Shown piece after piece: positions 42,858 through 51,480 of a DNA stretch of 64,000 nucleotides (the stretch's first letter is position 1; each line of letters opens with the position of its first letter). This DNA is from Streptomyces althioticus. Its GTDB lineage: Bacteria > Actinomycetota > Actinomycetes > Streptomycetales > Streptomycetaceae. The stretch covers positions 124,001 through 188,000 of the forward strand of contig BMSW01000013.1 of the NCBI GenBank assembly GCA_014649355.1, read 5' to 3'. The notes beneath the pieces are model-generated. The model worked only from the letters and a program-made list of their open reading frames with translations. It did no database searches and was not told the origin of the DNA. A program made the translations under genes and the position numbers.

Positions 42858-42873
42858 CGTGGTCTGGACCATC
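42858..42873 (+). promoter_or_regulatory. dre site between nagB and dasR
   Basis: CGTGGTCTGGACCATC, with a further half-site ACTGGTC at 42874-42880. It lies about 135 bases upstream of the dasR start, suited to autoregulation. Confidence 0.8.
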
Positions 42874-43007
42874 ACTGGTCACAGGGGTATACAAAAGGGA
42901 TCACGGAGCGCGCGAGGGGCCCGCCCCCGCCCGGAGCCGTGCCACGATGTCAGCCGTGGCCGACGGTCTGTCGGCCGCTTCGGCAGCCGGAGCCGGGAAG
43001 GCAGAGC

Positions 43008-43772
43008 ATGAGCACCGACGTCAGCAGTACGGAGAACGAGGGTGGGACCGCGGTCCGTACGGCACGCGTGCCTAAGTACTACCGGCTGAAGAAGCATCTG
43101 CTCGACATGACCGAGACGGCGCCCCCCGGCACCCCGGTCCCGCCCGAGCGCACGCTGGCGGCCGAGTTCGACACCTCCCGCACCACCGTGCGCCAGGCGC
43201 TCCAGGAACTGGTGGTCGAGGGCCGCCTGGAGCGCATCCAGGGCAAGGGCACCTTCGTCGCCAAGCCCAAGGTGTCCCAGGCGCTCCAGCTCACCTCGTA
43301 CACCGAGGACATGCGCGCGCAGGGCCTGGAGCCGACCTCGCAGCTCCTCGACCTCGGGTACATCACGGCCGACGACCGGCTGGCCGGGCTGCTCGACATC
43401 ACCGCCGGCGGCCGTGTGCTGCGCATCGAGCGGCTGCGCATGGCCAACGGCGAGCCCATGGCCATCGAGACCACCCACCTCAGCGCCAAGCGCTTCCCGG
43501 CGCTGCGCCGCAGCCTGACCAAGTACACGTCTCTCTACACGGCCCTCGCCGAGGTGTACGACGTCCATCTCGCGGAGGCCGAAGAGACCATCGAGACGTC
43601 CCTGGCCACGCCGCGCGAGGCGGGCCTGCTCGGCACCGACGTGGGCCTGCCGATGCTGATGCTGTCCCGGCACTCGCTGGACCGGGGCGGGCAGCCCGTG
43701 GAGTGGGTGCGGTCGGTGTACCGGGGCGACCGGTACAAGTTCGTCGCGCGCCTCAAGCGCCCCCAGGACTGA
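43008..43772 (+). CDS. dasR: GntR-family regulator DasR (254 aa)
   Basis: Global repressor of aminosugar use, antibiotic production and development, released by GlcN-6-P. N-terminal winged helix (PPERTLAAEFDTSRTTVRQALQ, LERIQGKGTFVAKPK, about residues 45-90) and a UTRA/HutC-type ligand domain (QALQLTSYTEDMRAQGLEP, LLMLSRHSLDR-like end). Length and sequence match DasR of S. coelicolor (254 aa). ATG 43008 has GGGAAGG upstream. In S. coelicolor the dasABC importer lies directly beside dasR; here nagB does instead. Confidence 0.96.
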   Translation: MSTDVSSTENEGGTAVRTARVPKYYRLKKHLLDMTETAPPGTPVPPERTLAAEFDTSRTTVRQALQELVVEGRLERIQGKGTFVAKPKVSQALQLTSYTEDMRAQGLEPTSQLLDLGYITADDRLAGLLDITAGGRVLRIERLRMANGEPMAIETTHLSAKRFPALRRSLTKYTSLYTALAEVYDVHLAEAEETIETSLATPREAGLLGTDVGLPMLMLSRHSLDRGGQPVEWVRSVYRGDRYKFVARLKRPQD

Positions 43773-43830
43773 CGGACAGCCGCCGACGTCACCGCAAAAC
43801 CCGACAGACCGGGTGGTTGACAGGATTTTC

Positions 43831-43852
43831 GTTGCTGTTGCCTTGCGGTTGC
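43831..43852. repeat. Two 11-bp tandem repeats upstream of the symporter genes
   Basis: GTTGCTGTTGC followed at once by CTTGCGGTTGC, one helical turn each. A TTGACA at 43817-43822 stands just before. A possible operator for the DUF3311-symporter operon. Confidence 0.4.
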
Positions 43853-43961
43853 GCTGCTGCTGCATACCGCCCCTCTTACGGGGGGTTACGACCGCCCCGC
43901 GCCCTCACCTACATTGCCGCGAGCCAACGTCGGCGATCAGTGAGGGGACGGGAGCCGTCTG

Positions 43962-44228
43962 ATGTCGCAAACCCCGCAAACAACACCAGGGCCGGTGGTG
44001 ACGCCCATGCGCGTCGTCATCGGCCTCTGTCTGCTCGCACCATTCGTCGCCATGCTGTGGGTCGGGTCCTACGCCAAGACCGACCCGGTGTTCATCGGCA
44101 TCCCGTTCTTCTACTGGTACCAGATGCTGTGGGTGCTGATCTCGACCGCGCTCACGATGATCGCCTACAAGCTCTGGCAGCGTGACCAGCGCGCCCGCTC
44201 CGCCGCGAAGGGTGGTGCCGAGCAGTGA
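43962..44228 (+). CDS. DUF3311 small membrane subunit of a symporter (88 aa)
   Basis: Two transmembrane helices (RVVIGLCLLAPFVAMLWVGSY and PFFYWYQMLWVLISTALTMIAY) and a basic C-terminus. DUF3311 proteins are encoded directly before sodium:solute symporters and are presumed subunits of them, as here. Its stop overlaps the symporter GTG by four bases. ATG 43962 follows GAGGGGACGGGAG. Confidence 0.88.
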   Translation: MSQTPQTTPGPVVTPMRVVIGLCLLAPFVAMLWVGSYAKTDPVFIGIPFFYWYQMLWVLISTALTMIAYKLWQRDQRARSAAKGGAEQ

Positions 44229-45853
44229 ACGACGGCGTGAACGGCGTGGCACTCGCCGTCTTCATCTTCTTCTTCGTGCTCGTCACCGTGATGGGCTTCC
44301 TGGCCGCGCGCTGGCGCAAGGCCGCCAACGAGCACACTCTCGACGAATGGGGCCTGGGCGGGCGGTCGTTCGGCACCTGGGTCACCTGGTTCCTGCTCGG
44401 CGGCGACCTGTACACCGCGTACACCTTCGTGGCCGTCCCGGCGGCGATCTACGCGGCGGGCGCGGCCGGCTTCTTCGCGGTGCCGTACACGATCCTCGTG
44501 TATCCGCTGATCTTCACCTTCCTGCCCCGGCTGTGGTCGGTGTCGCACAAGCACGGCTATGTGACGACGTCCGACTTCGTGCGCGGGCGGTTCGGCTCGA
44601 AGGGGCTGTCGCTGGCCGTCGCGGTCACCGGCATCCTGGCGACGATGCCGTACATCGCGCTGCAACTGGTCGGCATCCAGGCCGTGCTGGACGTGATGGG
44701 CGTCGGCGGCGGCGAGAACACCAACTGGTTCATCAAGGACCTGCCGCTGCTCCTCGCCTTCGGTGTGCTGGCCGCGTACACCTACTCGTCGGGGCTGCGG
44801 GCGCCCGCGCTGATCGCGTTCGTCAAGGACACGCTGATCTACATCGTGATCGCGGTGGCGATCATCTACATCCCGATCAAACTGGGCGGGTTCGACGAGA
44901 TCTTCGCCTCCGCGCAGGAGGCGTACAGCGAGACCAACCCGGCCACCGGTGCCCCGCGCGGCGCCCTGGTGCCGGGCGAGGCGGGCCAGTGGACGTACGC
45001 CACGCTGGCGCTGGGGTCGGCGCTCGCGCTGTTCATGTACCCGCACTCGATCACCGCGACGCTGTCCTCGCGCAGCCGTGAGGTGATCCGCCGCAACACC
45101 ACGATCCTGCCGCTGTACTCGCTGATGCTGGGCCTGCTGGCGCTGCTCGGGTTCATGGCGATCGCGGCCGGGGTGAAGGTGCAGAACGGCCAGCTGGCCA
45201 TCCCGCAGCTGTTCGAGAACATGTTCCCGGACTGGTTCGCCGGGGTGGCTTTCGCGGCGATCGGCATCGGCGCGCTGGTGCCGGCGGCGATCATGTCGAT
45301 CGCGGCGGCGAACCTGTTCACCCGCAACATCTACAAGGACTTCATCAAGCCGGACGCGACGCCCAAGCAGGAGACCGCAGTCTCCAAGATCGTGTCCCTG
45401 CTGGTGAAGGTGGGCGCGCTGGTCTTCGTCCTGACCATGGACAAGACCGTCGCGATCAACTTCCAGCTGCTGGGCGGCATCTGGATCCTGCAGACCTTCC
45501 CGGCGCTGGTGGGCGGCCTGTTCACCCGCTGGTTCCACCGCTGGGCGCTGATCGGCGGCTGGGCGGTCGGCATGATCTACGGCACGGTCGCCGCGTACGG
45601 GGTGGCGTCGCCGACGCAGAAGCACTTCGGCGGCTCCGCCAAGGAGATCCCGGGCATCGGGGAGATCGGCTACATCGGTCTCACCGCCTTCGTGATCAAC
45701 GTGCTGGTCACGGTCGTCCTGACCTTCGTCATGCGGGCGGTCAAGGCGCCGGACGGCGTCGACGAGACCGAGCCGCGCGACTACACGGCGGACGCCGGCG
45801 ACCCGGGCGTGCAGGTGGAGCTCCCGCCGGCCACGGCGGACAGCAAGCACTGA
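44225..45853 (+). CDS. Sodium:solute symporter family permease (542 aa)
   Basis: SSS-family transporter with about thirteen transmembrane helices. Family signatures include DEWGLGGRSFGTWVTWFLLGGDLYTAYTF at the N-terminus, GLRAPALIAFVKDTLIYIVIA, and FAAIGIGALVPAAIMSIAAANLFTRNIYKD, the conserved segment of this family. The pairing with a DUF3311 subunit is shared with monocarboxylate (pyruvate/lactate/acetate) permeases such as MctC, so organic acid uptake is the most likely role. A strong terminator follows. Confidence 0.92.
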   Translation: MNDGVNGVALAVFIFFFVLVTVMGFLAARWRKAANEHTLDEWGLGGRSFGTWVTWFLLGGDLYTAYTFVAVPAAIYAAGAAGFFAVPYTILVYPLIFTFLPRLWSVSHKHGYVTTSDFVRGRFGSKGLSLAVAVTGILATMPYIALQLVGIQAVLDVMGVGGGENTNWFIKDLPLLLAFGVLAAYTYSSGLRAPALIAFVKDTLIYIVIAVAIIYIPIKLGGFDEIFASAQEAYSETNPATGAPRGALVPGEAGQWTYATLALGSALALFMYPHSITATLSSRSREVIRRNTTILPLYSLMLGLLALLGFMAIAAGVKVQNGQLAIPQLFENMFPDWFAGVAFAAIGIGALVPAAIMSIAAANLFTRNIYKDFIKPDATPKQETAVSKIVSLLVKVGALVFVLTMDKTVAINFQLLGGIWILQTFPALVGGLFTRWFHRWALIGGWAVGMIYGTVAAYGVASPTQKHFGGSAKEIPGIGEIGYIGLTAFVINVLVTVVLTFVMRAVKAPDGVDETEPRDYTADAGDPGVQVELPPATADSKH

Positions 45854-45872
45854 CGCCGTTCACGCACAGGGC

Positions 45873-45905
45873 AGCGGGCCGCCGGTGGAAAACCGGCGGC
45901 CCGCT
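45873..45905 (+). terminator. Terminator after symporter gene
   Basis: Perfect 14-bp stem AGCGGGCCGCCGGT / ACCGGCGGCCCGCT with a GGAAA loop. Confidence 0.85.
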
Positions 45906-45933
45906 GTCGTGCCCGTGCGGCAGACTCCCCCGC

Positions 45934-46437
45934 ATGGACATCGTCATCCGGCCGGCGACGCCCGGCGAGCACGCGGACCTCGGTGAGATCACCGCTCAGG
46001 CCTATCTCGGCGACGGGCTGCTGGACTTCGGGGAGTCCGACTCCTACCTGGACGAGCTGCGGGACGTGGGCAAGCGGGCGGCGGCCGCCGAGGTGCTGGT
46101 CGCCGTGGCGGACGGCGCGCTGCTGGGCGGGGTGACCTTCGTGCCCGGCCCCGGGCCCATGGCCGACATCGCGGAGCCCGGCGAGGCGGAGATACGGATG
46201 CTGGCCGTCTCCCCCGCCCACCGCGGCCGGGGCGCCGGTGAGGCCCTGGTGCGCGCCTGCGTCGACCGGGCGCGGGCGCTCGGCCGCACCCGCATGGTGC
46301 TGTCCACGCAGCGCACGATGCACTCCGCGCACCGGGTGTACGAGCGGCTGGGCTTCACGCGGGCCCCCGGGCGGGACTGGAACCCGCTGCCGGAGCTCGA
46401 CGACATCATGCTGCTCGTCTACGAACTGACGCTCTGA
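45934..46437 (+). CDS. GNAT-family N-acetyltransferase (167 aa)
   Basis: Acetyl-CoA transferase fold: VLVAVADGALLGGVTFVPG, then motif A IRMLAVSPAHRGRGAGEALV, and STQRTMHSAHRVYERLGF in the usual order. ATG 45934 starts the fold. It stands alone between a terminator and the nrd promoter region. Confidence 0.9.
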   Translation: MDIVIRPATPGEHADLGEITAQAYLGDGLLDFGESDSYLDELRDVGKRAAAAEVLVAVADGALLGGVTFVPGPGPMADIAEPGEAEIRMLAVSPAHRGRGAGEALVRACVDRARALGRTRMVLSTQRTMHSAHRVYERLGFTRAPGRDWNPLPELDDIMLLVYELTL

Positions 46438-46484
46438 CGGCCGGGCGCAGCCCTTCCGTCCGACCCCACCATAACCCCAGCGCG

Positions 46485-46531
46485 ACACAACATATGGGTC
46501 CGTCGGCGACACCCGGCACAAGATGTATGCT
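46485..46531 (+). promoter_or_regulatory. Paired NrdR boxes before the nrd operon
   Basis: ACACAACATATGGGTC (46485-46500) and GCACAAGATGTATGCT (46516-46531) resemble the NrdR box (ACA-CTATAT-AGTGT type). Their centres are 31 bases apart, close to the spacing needed for NrdR oligomers. They overlap the promoter region. Confidence 0.65.
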
Positions 46532-46650
46532 CATGCTCGCTGTCGCCGCAGGGGAATCCGGTGCGAATCCGGAACTGTCCCGCAACGGTGTACCCATGCC
46601 TGCCCACGGGCGCGCACGGGAGTCAGTCCGAGGACCTGCCGACAGTGCGC
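46532..46650 (+). ncRNA. Cobalamin (B12) riboswitch
   Basis: Conserved riboswitch core: GCAGGGGAATCCGGTGCGAA near 46558, the signature AACTGTCCCGCAACGG, and the B12-box-like AGTCAGTCCGAGGACCTGCC at 46621-46640. It precedes nrdA. In S. coelicolor a B12 riboswitch represses the class Ia enzyme when cobalamin, used by the class II enzyme, is present. Confidence 0.9.
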
Positions 46651-46782
46651 CCGGCCCTTCCGGTCCGGGTGCCCTGACGTCCGGGCCTCGCGGAATGGGC
46701 CGGTGGACGCGACGCCGCGTGCGTTCGTGTGCTGCCCCCTGCGCTCTTCGAGGCCCCCGTGCCGAGCGAGGGAGAGCCACAC

Positions 46783-49146
46783 GTGACCATCGCGCCAGCC
46801 GATCCGGCTTCAGCGACCCGCGTGACCGAGGACAGCGACGGCCCCGGGGCCGCGCTGCTGCGGACCCTGACCCAGCTGACCGCCGACCTGCCCGACGCCG
46901 ACGCCGGCCGGGTGGCCGCGGCCGCGCTGCGCGGCCGGTCCGCCTCCGCCGACGAGGCGGAGCTGCGGGACCTGGCCACCGAGGCGGCGGCCGGGCTGAT
47001 CTCCGAGGACCCCGCCTACTCCCGGCTCGCCGCCCGGCTGCTCACCCTCGGCATCCGCGCCGAGGCCGCCTCGCAGGGCGTCACCTCGTTCACCGGCTCG
47101 GTGGCCGCCGGTCACCGGGAGGGCCTGATCGGCGACCGCACCGCCGCGTTCGTCCGGCTCCACGCGGCCCGTCTGGACGCGCTGGTCGACACGGACGCCG
47201 ACGACCGGTTCGGCTACTTCGGCCTGCGCACCCTGCACAGCCGCTACCTGCTGCGCCACCCGGTCACCCGCAAGGTCGTCGAGACGCCCCAGCACTTCCT
47301 GCTGCGGGTGGCCTGCGGGCTCGCCGAGGACGAGAGCGAGCGGGCGCTGGAGGACGTCGCCGCGCTGTACGGGCTGATGAGCCGGCTGGACTACCTGCCC
47401 TCCTCCCCCACGCTGTTCAACTCCGGCACCCGCCACCCGCAGATGTCGTCCTGCTACCTCCTGGACTCCCCCAAGGACGAGCTGGACTCCCTCTACGAGC
47501 GCTACCACCAGGTCGCCCGCCTCTCGAAGCACGCCGGCGGCATCGGTCTGTCCTTCTCCCGCGTCCGCGCCCGGGGTTCGCTGATCCGCGGCACCAACGG
47601 GCACTCCAACGGCATCGTCCCGTTCCTGAAGACGCTGGACGCCTCGGTCGCCGCCGTGAACCAGGGCGGCCGGCGCAAGGGCGCCGCCGCGGTCTACCTG
47701 GAGACCTGGCACGCGGACGTCGAGGAGTTTCTGGAGCTGCGCGACAACACCGGTGAGGACGCCCGCCGTACGCACAATCTGAACCTGGCGCACTGGGTCC
47801 CGGACGAGTTCATGCGCCGGGTCGACGCAGACGCCCCATGGTCGCTGTTCTCCCCCGTCGACGTGCCCGAGCTGGTCGACCTGTGGGGCGAGGAGTTCGA
47901 CGCGGCCTACCGAGCCGCCGAGGCGAAGGGCCTGGCCCGCAGGACGCTCCCGGCGCGCGAGCTGTACGGCCGGATGATGCGCACCCTCGCGCAGACCGGC
48001 AACGGCTGGATGACCTTCAAGGACACCGCCAACCGCACCGCAAACCAGACCGCCGAACCGGGTCACGTCGTCCACTCCTCCAACCTGTGCACGGAGATCC
48101 TGGAGGTCACCGACGACGGGGAGACGGCGGTCTGCAACCTCGGCTCGGTCAACCTCGCGGCCTTCGCGGGCCCGGACGGCATGGACTGGGAGCGCCTGGA
48201 CGCGGCGGTCCGCACCGCGGTGACGTTCCTGGACCGGGTGGTCGACATCAACTTCTACCCGACCGGGGAGGCGTCCCGGTCCAACAGCCGCTGGCGCCCG
48301 GTGGGTCTGGGCGTGATGGGGCTGCAGGACGTGTTCTTCCGGCTGCGCGTGCCCTTCGACTCCCCCGAGGCGAAGGCGCTGTCCACCCGGATCGCCGAGC
48401 GCATCATGCTCGCCGCGTACGAGACGTCCGCCGGTCTCGCGGAGCGGCACGGTCCGCTGCCCGCCTGGGAGAAGACCCGCACCGCGCGGGGCGTGCTGCA
48501 CCCCGACCACTACGGAGTCGAGCTCGCCTGGCCGGAGCGCTGGGAGGCACTGCGGTCGCGGATCGCCGCGACGGGCCTGCGCAACGCGCTGCTGCTGGCG
48601 ATCGCGCCCACCGCGACCATCGCATCGATCGCGGGCGTGTACGAGTGCATCGAGCCGCAGGTGTCCAACCTGTTCAAGCGCGAGACGCTGTCCGGGGAGT
48701 TCCTCCAGGTCAACTCGTACCTGGTGGAGGACCTCAAGCGGCTGGGCGTGTGGGACGCGCGCACCCGTGAGGCGCTGCGCGAGGCGAACGGCTCGGTGCA
48801 GGACTTCGCGTGGATCCCCGAGGACGTACGGCGGCTGTACCGCACGGCGTGGGAGATCCCGCAGCGCGGCCTGATCGACATGGCCGCCGCCCGGACCCCG
48901 TTCCTGGACCAGGCGCAGTCGCTCAACCTGTTCCTGGAGACGCCGACCATCGGGAAGCTCTCCTCGATGTACGCCTACGCCTGGAAGCAGGGGCTGAAGA
49001 CCACCTACTACCTGCGTTCCCGTCCGGCGACCCGGATCGCCCGCGCGGCCCGCGCCGCCGTACCCGTCCCCGTCCAGCAGCCGGCCGACCCCGAGGCCGT
49101 CGCCTGCTCCCTCGAGAACCCCGAATCCTGCGAGGCCTGCCAGTGA
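46783..49146 (+). CDS. nrdA: Class Ia ribonucleotide reductase alpha subunit NrdA (787 aa)
   Basis: Reduces ribonucleotides to deoxyribonucleotides together with NrdB. Active-site residues are visible: the cysteine of QMSSCYLLDS (N-terminal pair), SSNLCTEILEV (Asn, thiyl radical Cys, Glu), TAVCNLGSVNLAAF (second pair), and the C-terminal CEACQ swivelling redox pair. GTG 46783 has GGGAGAG upstream; the four-base overlap with nrdB shows coupling. Controlled by the upstream B12 riboswitch and probably NrdR. Confidence 0.96.
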   Translation: MTIAPADPASATRVTEDSDGPGAALLRTLTQLTADLPDADAGRVAAAALRGRSASADEAELRDLATEAAAGLISEDPAYSRLAARLLTLGIRAEAASQGVTSFTGSVAAGHREGLIGDRTAAFVRLHAARLDALVDTDADDRFGYFGLRTLHSRYLLRHPVTRKVVETPQHFLLRVACGLAEDESERALEDVAALYGLMSRLDYLPSSPTLFNSGTRHPQMSSCYLLDSPKDELDSLYERYHQVARLSKHAGGIGLSFSRVRARGSLIRGTNGHSNGIVPFLKTLDASVAAVNQGGRRKGAAAVYLETWHADVEEFLELRDNTGEDARRTHNLNLAHWVPDEFMRRVDADAPWSLFSPVDVPELVDLWGEEFDAAYRAAEAKGLARRTLPARELYGRMMRTLAQTGNGWMTFKDTANRTANQTAEPGHVVHSSNLCTEILEVTDDGETAVCNLGSVNLAAFAGPDGMDWERLDAAVRTAVTFLDRVVDINFYPTGEASRSNSRWRPVGLGVMGLQDVFFRLRVPFDSPEAKALSTRIAERIMLAAYETSAGLAERHGPLPAWEKTRTARGVLHPDHYGVELAWPERWEALRSRIAATGLRNALLLAIAPTATIASIAGVYECIEPQVSNLFKRETLSGEFLQVNSYLVEDLKRLGVWDARTREALREANGSVQDFAWIPEDVRRLYRTAWEIPQRGLIDMAAARTPFLDQAQSLNLFLETPTIGKLSSMYAYAWKQGLKTTYYLRSRPATRIARAARAAVPVPVQQPADPEAVACSLENPESCEACQ

Positions 49147-50159
49147 CCACCAGCACGACCAAGAACCTGCTCGACCCCGGCTTCGAGCTGACCCTGCGTC
49201 CCATGCGCTACCCGGACTTCTACGAGCGCTACCGGGACGCGATCAAGAACACCTGGCATGTCGAGGAGGTGGACCTGCACTCGGACGTCGCCGACCTGGC
49301 GAAGCTGACGCCCGAGGAGCAGCATCTGATCGGCCGGCTCGTGGCGTTCTTCGCCACCGGCGACTCGATCGTGGCGAACAACCTGGTGCTGACGCTGTAC
49401 AAGCACATCAACTCGCCCGAGGCGCGGCTGTACCTGTCACGGCAGCTGTTCGAGGAGGCCGTGCACGTCCAGTTCTACCTGACCCTGCTGGACACCTACC
49501 TGCCCGATCCGGACGACCGGGCGGCGGCGTTCGCGGCCGTGGAGAACATCCCGTCCATCCGGGAGAAGGCCGAGTTCTGCTTCCGGTGGATGGACTCGGT
49601 GGAGAAGATCGACCGGCTGGAGTCGCGGGCCGACCGGCGCCGCTTCCTGCTGAACCTCATCTGCTTCGCGGCCTGCATCGAAGGGCTGTTCTTCTACGGC
49701 GCCTTCGCCTACGTCTACTGGTTCCGCAGCCGGGGTCTGCTGCACGGGCTGGCGACCGGCACCAACTGGGTGTTCCGCGACGAGACGATGCACATGAGCT
49801 TCGCCTTCGACGTGGTGGACACCGTGCGCAAGGAGGAGCCGGAGCTGTTCGACGAGGAGCTCGGGCGGCAGGTCACCGACATGCTCCGCGAGGCCGTCGC
49901 GGCGGAGCTGCAGTTCGCCCGTGACCTGTGCGGGGACGGGCTGCCCGGCATGAACACCGCGTCGATGCGGCAGTACCTGGAGTGCGTCGCCGACCAGCGT
50001 CTGGTGCGGCTGGGCTTCGCGCCGGTGTACGGCTCGGAGAACCCGTTCTCGTTCATGGAGCTGCAGGGCGTGCAGGAGCTGACCAACTTCTTCGAACGCC
50101 GTCCGTCCGCGTACCAGGTCGCCGTGGAGGGCACGGTCGACCTGGACGAGGACTTCTAG
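49143..50159 (+). CDS. nrdB: Class Ia ribonucleotide reductase beta subunit NrdB (338 aa)
   Basis: Carries the di-iron centre and the tyrosyl radical. FEEAVHVQFYLTLLDTY supplies Glu, His and the radical Tyr (E-x2-H-x3-Y as in E. coli Y122). FRDETMHMSFAF supplies the second carboxylate and His pair, and ASDS-type region FATGDSIVANNL the first aspartate. GTG start at 49143 overlaps the nrdA stop. The C-terminal tail DLDEDF binds the alpha subunit. All ligands present, so the enzyme is active. Confidence 0.96.
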   Translation: MTTSTTKNLLDPGFELTLRPMRYPDFYERYRDAIKNTWHVEEVDLHSDVADLAKLTPEEQHLIGRLVAFFATGDSIVANNLVLTLYKHINSPEARLYLSRQLFEEAVHVQFYLTLLDTYLPDPDDRAAAFAAVENIPSIREKAEFCFRWMDSVEKIDRLESRADRRRFLLNLICFAACIEGLFFYGAFAYVYWFRSRGLLHGLATGTNWVFRDETMHMSFAFDVVDTVRKEEPELFDEELGRQVTDMLREAVAAELQFARDLCGDGLPGMNTASMRQYLECVADQRLVRLGFAPVYGSENPFSFMELQGVQELTNFFERRPSAYQVAVEGTVDLDEDF

Positions 50160-50180
50160 GGCCCGCGCGCCGGGGCCGTC

Positions 50181-50402
50181 TCACGCCGCGCGTGCGTGGC
50201 GGCGGGAGGCGGCCCGGTGCTCCGGCCGGGACGCGGCCGGCATACCGGGCGGCTCGGTGACCAGGGTGGCCCGGGCCCGCCGGATCTGCCAGTCGATGCG
50301 GCGGTCGCGCAGGATGCCGATCACGGCGGGCGCGACCATGAGGACGAACAGGCCGAGAACGGCCACCATCGCGATCAGTGCTTCTGTCTGCGTCGTGTTC
50401 AT
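50181..50402 (-). CDS. Small single-helix membrane protein (73 aa)
   Basis: N-terminal helix (EALIAMVAVLGLFVLMVAPAVIGIL, residues about 7-31) is followed by a basic cytoplasmic tail ending HARAA. It runs opposite to nrdB and to the downstream regulator. ATG 50402 is used; GTG 50411 is possible. No family recognised. Confidence 0.6.
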   Translation of the reverse strand: MNTTQTEALIAMVAVLGLFVLMVAPAVIGILRDRRIDWQIRRARATLVTEPPGMPAASRPEHRAASRRHARAA

Positions 50403-50495
50403 GGACACCACTGTGCCGCCGGACGCTCCTTACGAGGAGTGGCAGGACTGTCGTGCACCCTCGATTTACTGCCAACGGCGAGGCACACTGGAGCC

Positions 50496-51458
50496 ATGCT
50501 CCGGAATGTGGCGGCCGTCCTGCTCGACGGCGTGAATCCGTTCGAACTCGGCGTGGTCTGCGAGGTCTTCGGCATCGACCGCAGCGACGACGGGCTGCCG
50601 GTGTACGACTTCGCGGTCGTCTCTGCGGAGGGGGCCTCGGTGCGCGCCAGCGCCGGTTTCACGCTCCAGACCGAGCACGGCCTGGACCGGCTGGACGCGG
50701 CCGACCTGATCACCGTGCCCGCCGGCGTTTCCTACACCTCCCGGGAGTTCCCACCCGAGATGCTGGACGCGCTGCGCCGGGCGGTGGACCGGGGCGCGCG
50801 GGTGCTGAGCGTGTGCTCCGGGGCGTTCGTGCTGGCCGCCGCCGGGCTGCTGGAGGGCCGGCGGGCCGCGGTGCACTGGAAGCACGCGGAGGAGCTGAGC
50901 CGCCGCTATCCGCATCTGACGGTCGAACCCGACGTGCTCTACGTCGACGAGGACCCGGTGATCACCTCGGCGGGCACCGCCGCGGGCATCGACGCCTGTC
51001 TGCACCTGGTGCGCAAGGAACAGGGCCCTGAGGTGGCCAACCGGATCGCCCGCCGGATGGTGGTGCCCCCGCACCGCGACGGCGGGCAGGCCCAGTACAT
51101 CGAACGTCCGCTGCCGGAGCCCGGGGGCGACTCGGTCGCCGGGGTGCTGGTGTGGATGGAGCAGCACCTCGACGAGGAGGTCACCGTCGAGCAGCTCGCC
51201 GCCCGCGCCCTCATGTCGCCGCGCACCTTCGCCCGCCGCTTCCAGCAGGAGACCGGCACCACGCCCTACCGCTGGATCCTGCGCCAGCGGGTGCTGCTCG
51301 CCCAGCATCTGCTGGAGCGGACGGACGAGACGGTGGACGCGATCGCGGGCCGCGCCGGCTTCGGCAACGCGGCCGCGCTGCGCCACCACTTCGTGCGCGC
51401 GGTGGGGACCACCCCGCAGTCCTACCGGCGCGCGTTCAGGGGCCCGGAGGCCGCCTGA
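50496..51458 (+). CDS. DJ-1/PfpI-AraC fused regulator, probable NrdS equivalent (320 aa)
   Basis: GlxA-type regulator. DJ-1/PfpI domain (residues about 1-175, VLSVCSGAFVLAAAGLLEGR with the nucleophile-elbow Cys, but no proven catalysis) is joined to a C-terminal AraC domain (VTVEQLAARALMSPRTFARR, TVDAIAGRAGFGNAAALRHH). S. coelicolor nrdABS has a third gene, nrdS, encoding an AraC-like protein. This gene has the same position, but a small antisense gene separates it from nrdB here. ATG 50496 has GGAG upstream. It is convergent with the cytochrome P450 gene with only 22 bases between. Confidence 0.85.
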   Translation: MLRNVAAVLLDGVNPFELGVVCEVFGIDRSDDGLPVYDFAVVSAEGASVRASAGFTLQTEHGLDRLDAADLITVPAGVSYTSREFPPEMLDALRRAVDRGARVLSVCSGAFVLAAAGLLEGRRAAVHWKHAEELSRRYPHLTVEPDVLYVDEDPVITSAGTAAGIDACLHLVRKEQGPEVANRIARRMVVPPHRDGGQAQYIERPLPEPGGDSVAGVLVWMEQHLDEEVTVEQLAARALMSPRTFARRFQQETGTTPYRWILRQRVLLAQHLLERTDETVDAIAGRAGFGNAAALRHHFVRAVGTTPQSYRRAFRGPEAA

Positions 51459-51480
51459 CCGCGCGCCGGTCGGCGGGGCG

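Noticed and set aside
46494..47756. Open frame across the B12 riboswitch and start of nrdA
   Set aside because: It has no protein family match and covers a non-coding RNA element and the nrdA reading frame.
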